Source of the DNA: CAYNNP01 sp964398215
GTDB taxonomy: Bacteria > Planctomycetota > Planctomycetia > Pirellulales > Pirellulaceae
DNA length: 64,000 bases
NCBI GenBank assembly: GCA_964398215.1
Contig: CAYNNP010000002.1
Span: forward strand, 8,301 to 72,300
Direction: 5' to 3'
How positions within the stretch are numbered: position 1 is the stretch's first letter; each line of letters starts with the position of its first letter. Both the position numbers and the translations under genes were made by a program. The notes beneath the pieces were generated by a model. It was not told the DNA's origin. It saw only the letters and a program-made list of their open reading frames with translations, and did no database searches. Shown here piece by piece: positions 19,481 to 26,969 of this stretch.

Positions 19481-19724
19481 AGGGCAAAGCACTTTTTCAA
19501 TCTGAGTTGTTGGTAGATTAGCGTCGCGATACAGCGCGTGAATGAATCACTCTCCCGCTGGGCGAGTCGGGCTCTCAGGCCCGGAGAGGGCCCTCCCCGG
19601 CCGCTACCGCGTCCGACCCTCCCGCAAACGGGAGGGTGAACAAAACATCGCAATATCAAAACCTAACACACCGAACTACTTTTGTCGGGCGCGTCAGGAG
19701 TGCCCGACCTACTTTGGAAAAGTG
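19481..19724. repeat. Dispersed intergenic repeat, copy 1, with nested hairpin element
   Basis: Two blocks here recur in the same order near 50.4-50.5 kb: one at 19481-19520 (AGGGCAAA..., ending GAGTTGTTGGTAGAT) and one at 19684-19724 (GTCGGGC...GCCC, then CCTACTTTGGAAAAG). In this copy a GC-rich segment with strong hairpins (about 19547-19640) sits between them; the second copy has about 38 unrelated bases instead. The layout suggests an insertion into an older repeat. The GTCGGGC/GCCCGAC part is itself a 7-base stem. Confidence 0.6.
19616..19637. terminator. Hairpin between convergent genes, probable terminator
   Basis: A perfect 9-base stem (ACCCTCCCG / CGGGAGGGT) with a CAAA loop, between the end of the Bat operon and the end of the DUF1552 gene on the opposite strand. 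There is no clear T-tract on either side, so the terminator role is inferred from position. Confidence 0.4.
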
Positions 19725-19728
19725 GTGT

Positions 19729-20976
19729 TTACCAACTAAGTGTGCCGGTACTTTGTCCGAACTGGTTGGTTTTCAGCCCAGCGTTTTCTAGCATCGTCAA
19801 AAATAGGTTGCACAGTGGCGTGCCCTTTTCTTTGGCAACGTATTGGCCATGGTTGAAGCCGCCGCCAGCCAAAAAGACGGGCAAGTTCCTGGCGTGGTGT
19901 GCGTTCGCATTGCCAAGATTGCTGCCGAACATGACAGATGTGTTGTCCAGCAAACTTTTACCAATCTCCTGCTTGGATTTTAGGTTGCCGAGCAAACTGC
20001 CGAAGCATTCAACGATTTCGCGTTCGATCTTTTCTAGCTGCGCGATTTTGGATTCGTTTTGCCCGTGGTGCGAAAGGTTATGGTGATTGCCGGTAACGCC
20101 AGCGACTTTTGGCACAACATAGTGATCTTGGATCATGATGCTGACGATTCGCGTTGAATCGGACTGGATCGCGAGAGGCACCAAGTCCATTAACAGCTGA
20201 GCGCGGCCAATGATGTCGGCGGTGTCTTGAATGTCTTTGGGTTGAGAAGCGTCTACTGCGGGTTTGGGCTTGTCCATCCAACCTTGTGCGGTGGCGATGT
20301 TCTGTTCGGCATCCCGAATCGATTGCATGAAGTCGTCCAGCAGTTGATTGTCTGTCTGGCTGGCCTTGCGTTTCAGTGATTTGGTCTGCGAACCCAGTTC
20401 ATCCAGGATGCTTTTGCCATCCACCAGGTTCTGTTTCTGTCGCCGCACCTCGCTTGGTTTTCCTTGCAAAAACATTTGGGCGAACAGGTTCGCGGGACTT
20501 GTTTGCGCCGGAATCATCACGCCGCCGCTAGTGTAGGACTGGCTTTGCGGTTTGATTGTGCCCAGCGAGATAGATGAGAAACGCGTTTGATTGCCAATTT
20601 GTTTGGCAGCTAGTTGATCAACCGAAATCGTATTGCGAAAACCACCCATGCCTGGTTTTCGAGCTGCTGTGAGGAACGTGATTTCGCTGTCGTGCGGTTG
20701 GCGTCCGGTTTGGTCTTCATGCTGGAGCCCACTAAAGAGAGTGAAGTCGTCGCGATGATCCGACAACAATTTCAGGTAAGGCGTTTCTTCGTAAGCTTGA
20801 CCGGGCGTTTTGGGCCATAGGTTTGGTGGGTGCAAGCCGAGCGCGGTGCAAATGAAGACCATTCGCTTGGGCGGTGCGGTTCCTGCGGCGAGTGCTGGCG
20901 ACATGGATTCCATGAATGGTAGCGCGAGCGCGACGCCAGATGACCGCAATAAAGTTCGGCGTGTGATTTTTGTCAT
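19729..20976 (-). CDS. DUF1552 family exported protein
   Basis: From the ATG at 20976 the protein is 415 residues. It starts with a Tat-like signal (TRRTLLRSSGVALALPF). The body shows DUF1552 features: PPKRMVFICTALGLHPPNLWP, FSGLQHEDQTGRQPHDSEI, FLTAARKPG and GNHHNLSHHG. DUF1552 proteins are planctomycete-rich relatives of DUF1501, paired genetically with DUF1592-type cytochromes. The biochemical role is unknown. The frame extends 49 codons upstream but this would place the signal internally and overlap the upstream gene. It starts 10 bases after the stop of the DUF1592 gene, so they form an operon. Confidence 0.85.
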   Translation of the reverse strand: MTKITRRTLLRSSGVALALPFMESMSPALAAGTAPPKRMVFICTALGLHPPNLWPKTPGQAYEETPYLKLLSDHRDDFTLFSGLQHEDQTGRQPHDSEITFLTAARKPGMGGFRNTISVDQLAAKQIGNQTRFSSISLGTIKPQSQSYTSGGVMIPAQTSPANLFAQMFLQGKPSEVRRQKQNLVDGKSILDELGSQTKSLKRKASQTDNQLLDDFMQSIRDAEQNIATAQGWMDKPKPAVDASQPKDIQDTADIIGRAQLLMDLVPLAIQSDSTRIVSIMIQDHYVVPKVAGVTGNHHNLSHHGQNESKIAQLEKIEREIVECFGSLLGNLKSKQEIGKSLLDNTSVMFGSNLGNANAHHARNLPVFLAGGGFNHGQYVAKEKGTPLCNLFLTMLENAGLKTNQFGQSTGTLSW

Positions 20977-20986
20977 GATTGTGTTG

Positions 20987-23395
20987 CTATTTGTTGCGGA
21001 ATAACCGGCTTTGAATGATGGCGTGTAGGATGTCTTTGATCCCATAGTCTGTTTTAGCTGACTGCAGCAAAATCGATTCAATTTCGCTGCGATCGGCGAA
21101 TTGAATTTCTGCACCAGTCGCATAGACAGTCAATTGCGAGATAAAGTTTTTGGCAACTTGTTCTTTTCGATCCATCAAGTGCTTTTTGAATTCAATGATG
21201 CCAGTGAATCGATTGCCATCGGCAGTAACGCCACTTGAGTCAACTTTCTTGCCAGGCATCGGCGGCGGCTTGAATGTAAAACCAGCAAACGTCTGTTCGC
21301 CAGCGGAAACACGGTAGTAGTCGCGAAACCCGCCGATTGGATCGAAGCTTTCCAATGCAAATCCAGGTGGGTCAATGTGCTTGTGGCATTGATTGCACGT
21401 TTCCATGTCGCGATGGGCCGCCAGGATTTCGCGAATCGTTGTCTTGCCACGCGTATCAGGTTCGATCGATCCGATATCGGGTGGTGGCGGCGATGGAGGT
21501 GTTCCCAGAAAATTGCTCAGCACAAAGTTGCCACGAGTGACTGGCGAGGTCGTCGTGCCATTTGCGGTTGTTTTTAAAATAGCGGCTTGTGTTAGCACTC
21601 CACCGCGCGGGCTGTCGTTGGGAAATGTAAACTTGCGAAAGTGTTGGCCTTTGACATTTTTCAACCCGTAGTGCTTGGCCAATCGGCGATTCAGAAATGT
21701 GAAGTCTGAATCAATCAGGTTTGTCAAACTCATGTTCTCTGCGATCAAATGCTGAAAGAACAGTTGGGTTTCTTGAGGAATTGCATCGCCGAGCAGTTCG
21801 TCGAATTCGGGATAGAGCCCATCATCTGGCGACGTGACATTGACTTTATAGAGCCGGAGCCACTGGCCAACAAAATCGGTAACGAATCGCTTGGATTTTG
21901 GATCGGCCAGCATGCGATCGGTTTGTTCGGCCAAGACTTTGGGATCCGATAGTTTACCTTCGTCGGCCAGCGTCCTAAGTGTTTGGTCCGGTAGGCTCAT
22001 CCACAGAAAGTAGGAAAGTCGACTTGCGAGGTCGTGGTCATCCAATGGGCCAGGTTCGCCACCAAACAAAAGAAATGCGGGCGAGCTGAACAATGATCGC
22101 AATGAGACGCGTGCTGCGTCGACAATTGGCCTGCCTTCTTTGATCGCTGGTTCAGCAAGCTTTACAAAAGACTGAATCTCTGCCTCGCTCACGTTTCGGC
22201 GGAGAGCTCGAGGCCCAATGTTGCGAATGATTTTTTCAATGTGCTCAAGCTTTGGGCCTGTCGCAGTGACTTTGACTTTCTGGTCATTTTGCAATCCGAT
22301 CCGCAAGCCGTTCAATACAAATTTGGTGCTCGCTGGTGGCCACGAATCGACTAACGGCCCTTCAACGGATTGCGACATGATTGCCAAACCACGGCCTTTA
22401 TAGTTCTTTGAACTGCCCGCGGCGGCTAGTTTCTGATACGGGGATTGCCCCTCGATGTCGAAGGTCAGGTACGGAACGTCACCAGGTTTGAGTGACGTTT
22501 CGACGATGATTGTTTGTGGCTCGAAAGATTGGAGGTCCACAGATTTCGCAAGTCTCGCATTGCCGTTGTTTTCTTTGACAATGATCTTCGCTGTTATGGG
22601 AGTCTCGGATTGATAGGCTGCGGCGACAGCTTTCAATCGGTACCTGCCGGGTGCAGGAATCGCAAAAGTGAACTGTGTTAAGTAATCAATGTCACTGAAC
22701 AACACGATGCCGTCACCAAACTTTAGTTTTCGAGTGACACTGCCGCCCAAGCTGAGTGGTTTGTCATGCCATTCGTCGAGTCGTTCATATTTCGTATTGA
22801 TCACTCGATACGGGTTGGTGCCCAATGCGATTGCACGATCCAGAGCTTCATCGGCGGTCTTGAGATAATTTTCAAGGTGGACTGCAGAGATTCTTTGGTA
22901 CACGCCCACGGTTTCGAAACTCCCCGATTCAACTTCATCGGGAATCAAATTCGTCAACGGACCGTCGATCAGCAGTAGATCTTGTAGCGTGTAGTCAAGT
23001 TGGCGTTTGGTGAGCCGGCGTGTAGGAACCCGTCCATGTTTTTGTTGTTCAGCGCGACTGGCCGCTGTCAAATTCTTTTTCAATACACTGAGTGTCGTAT
23101 TTAATTCATCTTTGCCGGGGCGTTTCTCGGATGCAGGCGGCATTTCGCCATTCTGCACGCGGTCAAAAATCTTTTTCCAGATGGGAAACGCGTCCTGTTT
23201 AGAAAGATCGTGGTCGAGCGATGTGACATCGAGGCCTGACTCCGTCTGCTGGTCGTGGCACTGCACGCAGTGTGCTTGCAAGAATGGATCGACAGCGGCT
23301 TGGAACGTTTGGTCCGCAGCTGATACAGAAAACGCAATCAAGATCGTAGCGGTCGCGATCATCTTGGCGGCGAACAGCCGTTTATCGATTTGCAT
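20987..23395 (-). CDS. DUF1587/DUF1592/DUF1588/DUF1585 cytochrome c-type protein
   Basis: A protein of 802 residues with a signal peptide, a c-type haem site CVQCH (residues 43-47), RRLTKRQLDYTLQDLL (DUF1587), then DUF1595/DUF1592 (SRLSYFLWMSLPDQ), DUF1588 (CNQCHKHIDPPGFALE) and a C-terminal DUF1585 region. This is the standard order of these planctomycete proteins. They are exported and may be redox partners of the neighbouring DUF1552 protein; substrate unknown. The ATG overlaps the end of the upstream EF-hand gene by 14 bases, indicating translational coupling. Confidence 0.9.
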   Translation of the reverse strand: MQIDKRLFAAKMIATATILIAFSVSAADQTFQAAVDPFLQAHCVQCHDQQTESGLDVTSLDHDLSKQDAFPIWKKIFDRVQNGEMPPASEKRPGKDELNTTLSVLKKNLTAASRAEQQKHGRVPTRRLTKRQLDYTLQDLLLIDGPLTNLIPDEVESGSFETVGVYQRISAVHLENYLKTADEALDRAIALGTNPYRVINTKYERLDEWHDKPLSLGGSVTRKLKFGDGIVLFSDIDYLTQFTFAIPAPGRYRLKAVAAAYQSETPITAKIIVKENNGNARLAKSVDLQSFEPQTIIVETSLKPGDVPYLTFDIEGQSPYQKLAAAGSSKNYKGRGLAIMSQSVEGPLVDSWPPASTKFVLNGLRIGLQNDQKVKVTATGPKLEHIEKIIRNIGPRALRRNVSEAEIQSFVKLAEPAIKEGRPIVDAARVSLRSLFSSPAFLLFGGEPGPLDDHDLASRLSYFLWMSLPDQTLRTLADEGKLSDPKVLAEQTDRMLADPKSKRFVTDFVGQWLRLYKVNVTSPDDGLYPEFDELLGDAIPQETQLFFQHLIAENMSLTNLIDSDFTFLNRRLAKHYGLKNVKGQHFRKFTFPNDSPRGGVLTQAAILKTTANGTTTSPVTRGNFVLSNFLGTPPSPPPPDIGSIEPDTRGKTTIREILAAHRDMETCNQCHKHIDPPGFALESFDPIGGFRDYYRVSAGEQTFAGFTFKPPPMPGKKVDSSGVTADGNRFTGIIEFKKHLMDRKEQVAKNFISQLTVYATGAEIQFADRSEIESILLQSAKTDYGIKDILHAIIQSRLFRNK

Positions 23396-24500
23396 GTTGC
23401 ACCATCACCTTTGCTTCGTTCTCATCGATCAGACCATCTTTGTTTGTATCGACATCATCAAAGTAAGGCTTCAGTTGATCGCTTGCCTCGCTTTTGCCAA
23501 TCTTGCCGTCCAGATTCTTGTCCATGAATCCTATCAATTGCTTAGCCGTGTAGTTCAGCTTTTTCTTTGGCGGTGTGTCCGCGGTGGCATCGGCGATTGT
23601 TTTTGAATCTAAGTACTTCGCCAGCTTGGTTGCTTCCTGGAAATCGATTTTCTGATCGCCATTCAGGTCATACTTCGCAAAGTACAACTGCAGATCCTCT
23701 GGTGCTTCGTCCCTGTCTATGCTTCCGTCCTGATTTTTGTCGTGCGATTTAATGAAGCCAGTGACGGCGGCGATGGCAGCTTTGGTTGCAGGCGTCTCCT
23801 GGCCGGATCCATTCTCGGTTTTTTTGTTCAGCGAAATCTCAGTTGCTACATAGACGAGAGTTAGTTTTTGCGCAGCGATCTTGATCACGCGTTTGTGCGG
23901 TAATTGAAGGTCACCTACTGGCCGGAAATTCGAAAAGCTGACGGTCATGCCCGACGCCGTGTACCCGACCAGATGATGTGTTTTGGTGTCGAGAAAGAAC
24001 TCCATAGTACTGCCATGAAGCATCAGTACATTGCAGGTTTTGCCCTCGAAGTCCTGTTTACCTTTGGCGTAGAAAGCCGCTGGGCTGTGTATGGAAGAAA
24101 TATGAGCAATCACACTGACCGAATTTGTAAGTTTTCTAAGTTCAAATTCGCCATTAGGAATCTGAGATTTGCCTGTCGCGGTGTCCTCCCTGAAGCCGCT
24201 TTTGGCGTCCCATCGGGCCTTCTGTTCAAAGCCGATGAGATTCAGTTTCGTGTGTCCGCTTTTGTCTTTGATGTTCAGAAACTCGGAGGCTGTTCCGCTG
24301 GCTGGGCCAAATGCGCTGGTGCCGCTGACTTTGAAGCGAGAGCTGATTGTCTGAATTGCTTCGATCGCCTTTTGGCCACCTACTGCTTTTATGTGTTGCT
24401 GAACTAGGTTCGTTTCCGCATTGACAACCATGGGAACTGAAAAAAAGAAAGCTGCAACAACGAAGCGAACTTGGAGGCGCGACGGGAAAATGGTTGGCAT
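23382..24500 (-). CDS. Secreted EF-hand protein heading the DUF1592/DUF1552 operon
   Basis: A protein of 372 residues. A signal peptide ends near residue 28. Residues 30-225 form a beta-rich domain resembling outer-membrane lipoprotein-sorting or LolA-like folds (weak, by pattern). Four EF-hand loops follow: DKNQDGSIDRDE (254-265), DLNGDQKIDFQE (278-289), DKNLDGKIGKSE (327-338) and DTNKDGLIDENE (351-362), so it should bind Ca2+. It is the first gene of a minus-strand operon and its last 14 bases overlap the start of the DUF1592 gene. Function beyond calcium binding is unknown. Confidence 0.75.
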   Translation of the reverse strand: MPTIFPSRLQVRFVVAAFFFSVPMVVNAETNLVQQHIKAVGGQKAIEAIQTISSRFKVSGTSAFGPASGTASEFLNIKDKSGHTKLNLIGFEQKARWDAKSGFREDTATGKSQIPNGEFELRKLTNSVSVIAHISSIHSPAAFYAKGKQDFEGKTCNVLMLHGSTMEFFLDTKTHHLVGYTASGMTVSFSNFRPVGDLQLPHKRVIKIAAQKLTLVYVATEISLNKKTENGSGQETPATKAAIAAVTGFIKSHDKNQDGSIDRDEAPEDLQLYFAKYDLNGDQKIDFQEATKLAKYLDSKTIADATADTPPKKKLNYTAKQLIGFMDKNLDGKIGKSEASDQLKPYFDDVDTNKDGLIDENEAKVMVQHANR

Positions 24501-24808
24501 AGAACGATTTGCAGGTGCGTAGGAGTCTGATTATTGTTCGGTGTGTATTGTACAAACTCCCAATCCGCTAGCTCGTATTGCTTTGTAACTTACAGCACTA
24601 ACTAGCACGCTATCGGCAATCAACGAGCCGATATTTGTAGCTACAGGCAGGGTGAGAGCATTTTGTTGTCTTGGGTTAACTGGCAGGCCGAGAAATGGGC
24701 AGTCGGAAATCTGAAAAGGGAAACAATACGCTTGGATTTGGGTATACTGGAAAGGCAAATGAAATCTCACTTTGGTTCAAGACCTTTCGCGCCTGGGCAC
24801 CCATTCGA
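24501..24808. other. Divergent intergenic region
   Basis: About 308 bases between the EF-hand gene (minus) and the zinc-ribbon gene (plus). It holds an inverted repeat ATCGGC...GCCGAT near 24610-24635 and a TATACT box at 24743-24748 that could be a -10 for the + gene, but no matching -35 is clear. Promoters for both sides must lie here. Confidence 0.35.
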
Positions 24809-25860
24809 ATGACACAAAATCAAGTTGTCACATGTCAGTCTTGTAGGTCAAGTCTCAAGGTTCCCGGTGGTGCTGCCAAAGTTCGTTGTCCAAAATGCAG
24901 TGGGGTTATTCAGGTAGGGCAACAAGTCGCAAGTCCGAATGCTGCTCCGAGCATTGATCGTCCGCCTGCTGAAAATCCGATCATTCGATGTCCCGCCTGT
25001 ACCAAGAAACTGCGTTTACCAAACGGAGCTGCGGGCAACACGATTCAGTGCCCAAGTTGCATGGCGAAGATTCGCGCGCCAGGGCAAGCACAACCGCAGC
25101 CTAGTCAGGTGCAGCCGGTTAAGGTAGCGCCCACGCAGCCGATACAAGTGCAACCCGTTCAGGTGCAACCACAAAGCGCTCCGGCGCCGGTGGTCAGTGC
25201 GACACCAATTGGTCAGCCCGGCGGCTTTCATGGTCAACCTTCCATGGGTGCGGCGAGACCCGGCGCCCCACAGTCACCCTACGCTCAGCCATCGCCCTAC
25301 GCNNNNNNNNNNNNNNNNNNNNNNNNNNNNNNNNNNNNNNNNNNNNNNNNNNNNNNNNNNNNNNNNNNNNNNNNNNNNNNNNNNNNNNNNNNNNNNNNNN
25401 NNGTGCGGCGAGACCCGGCGCCCCACAGTCACCCTACGCTCAGCCATCGCCCTACGCGACGCAGCCATCACCCTACGCTACGCAGCCATCGCCGTATGCG
25501 ACTGGGCGAGCATCCGGGATGTCGCCAGGTTTGATCTATGGGATCGTTGGCGCGGTTTGTTTTGTATGCTGTGCAATCCCCTTTTTGGGCGCGTTCGGTT
25601 TGATTTTCTGTATCCTGGGGGTTGGCGTTGTTTCCTCCATCGCAGGGATTTGGATCCTGGTCCTGGCATTTCAAGATGATACGACACAAGGGGTTCTTGC
25701 GCTGTTGGTTCCCTTCTATATTTTGATCTACATGATCAACAACTGGGACTACGTCAAGCAACCTGGTGTGATGTACGTTGCGAGTTTGATTGGGATGCTA
25801 TCGGGAGTCACAGGATTCGGTGTTTGCATTGCGATCACTGCGGCAATCTCGATCGCATAA
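24809..25860 (+). CDS. Double zinc-ribbon membrane protein with SPYATQP repeats (interrupted by assembly gap)
   Basis: From ATG 24809: two zinc ribbons of the C-x2-C...C-x2-C type (CQSC...CPKC, CPAC...CPSC) in the first 75 residues, a Gln/Pro-rich linker, a tandem SPYATQP heptapeptide, then a hydrophobic domain of about four membrane helices ending at 25860. A 100-N gap interrupts the repeat. The 55 bases on each side of it are identical, and 55 is not a multiple of three; removing the gap plus one copy joins the two halves in one frame of about 298 residues. The start upstream at 24695 is less likely. Function is unknown. Confidence 0.65.
25303..25402. other. Assembly gap (100 N) in Pro-rich repeat
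   Basis: A placeholder of 100 N flanked by identical 55-base sequences (25248-25302 and 25403-25457). Collapsing the duplicate restores the reading frame of the host gene, so the contig ends most likely overlap and little or nothing is missing. Confidence 0.97.
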
Positions 25861-25939
25861 CGTCAGTCGCAGTGAACCAAGGTTTCCGAGTGATGTACCC
25901 AAACCCGAGCATATCTTTTGCCAAGGACAGTCGGTTGAC

Positions 25940-26947
25940 ATGAGGCACGCATTGGTTACCGGAGCCTCCGGATTTATCGGAAATCACTTGGTAAAACAGT
26001 TGTCCGATCGTGGGACGAAAGTCACATGCTTGGTGCGACCAACGACAGAAGTTGATCGTTTGAAAGAAATGGGAGTTGAGTTTGCCGTTGGGAATGTAAC
26101 GGAATTGGATTCGGTTCGCCGTGCCTTAAGCGGAACTGATATCGACACGGTTTTTCACTTGGCCGGTTTAACCAAGAGCTTGCGTTCCGAGCAGATGATG
26201 CATGCTAACCGCGAGGGCTGCCGATGTGTGGCGGCCGCGTGTGCAGATGCTGAGTCAGCGCCACGGTTGGTTGTTGTTTCTTCGCTAGCAGCTGCGGGGC
26301 CTGACCCAAAGAATGAAGAGCGGGATTCCGCCAAAGCCTACCCAACCGTTTCGGCGTATGGTGCCAGCAAACGTGCGGGTGAAGTTGCAGCGATTGAATT
26401 CGCCAGCAAAGTCCCGATGACGATTGTGCGACCGCCAATCGTACTGGGGCAAGGCGACCGTGAAGGTTTGACGATGTACCAATCGATTGATCGATACCGG
26501 TGCCACTTGGTTCCTTGCTTGAGCGACAAACGGTACTCGGTTATCCACGCGACTGATCTGGCGAACGCGTGCATCGCCGCTGCGGAGAATGGAAAACGCA
26601 TCCTGAACGCCGATTCAGCGCAGGGGGTTTACTTTGCTGCCGCGGACGAGGTCTATACCTATGCTGGATTAGGCCGGGCGATTGCCGGTGCACTGGGGCG
26701 AAAGGTATTGAACATCCGGTTTCCCTCGCCAGCTGTTTGGGTCGTGGCGGGAGTCAGCGAAGCAGTCGCTAGACTACGAGGGAAGGCCAGCTTATTGAAC
26801 TTGGACAAAGCACGTGAAGCAACAAGTGTTTCATGGACTTGCAATGCCAACGAATTGAAAAACGACACTGGCTTTAAACCCGCCGTGCCGTTCGTCGACA
26901 GGCTCAGTGAAACAGTCGATTGGTACCGAAAGCACGATTGGCTATGA
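25940..26947 (+). CDS. Extended SDR: NAD(P)-dependent epimerase/dehydratase-like
   Basis: A protein of 335 residues in the extended short-chain dehydrogenase family. The Rossmann motif TGASGFIGNHL is at the N-terminus, VFHLAGLTKS follows, and the catalytic pair is in YGASKRAGE (Tyr-x3-Lys). The C-terminal half resembles 3-beta-HSD/NSDHL-like dehydrogenases more than sugar epimerases, but the substrate is not certain. The frame extends upstream to 25790 inside the previous gene; ATG 25940 directly precedes the nucleotide-binding fold. It converges on the histidine kinase gene, with 22 bases between. Confidence 0.85.
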   Translation: MRHALVTGASGFIGNHLVKQLSDRGTKVTCLVRPTTEVDRLKEMGVEFAVGNVTELDSVRRALSGTDIDTVFHLAGLTKSLRSEQMMHANREGCRCVAAACADAESAPRLVVVSSLAAAGPDPKNEERDSAKAYPTVSAYGASKRAGEVAAIEFASKVPMTIVRPPIVLGQGDREGLTMYQSIDRYRCHLVPCLSDKRYSVIHATDLANACIAAAENGKRILNADSAQGVYFAAADEVYTYAGLGRAIAGALGRKVLNIRFPSPAVWVVAGVSEAVARLRGKASLLNLDKAREATSVSWTCNANELKNDTGFKPAVPFVDRLSETVDWYRKHDWL

Positions 26948-26969
26948 ATCGTTCTCGATAGGCCAAAAG

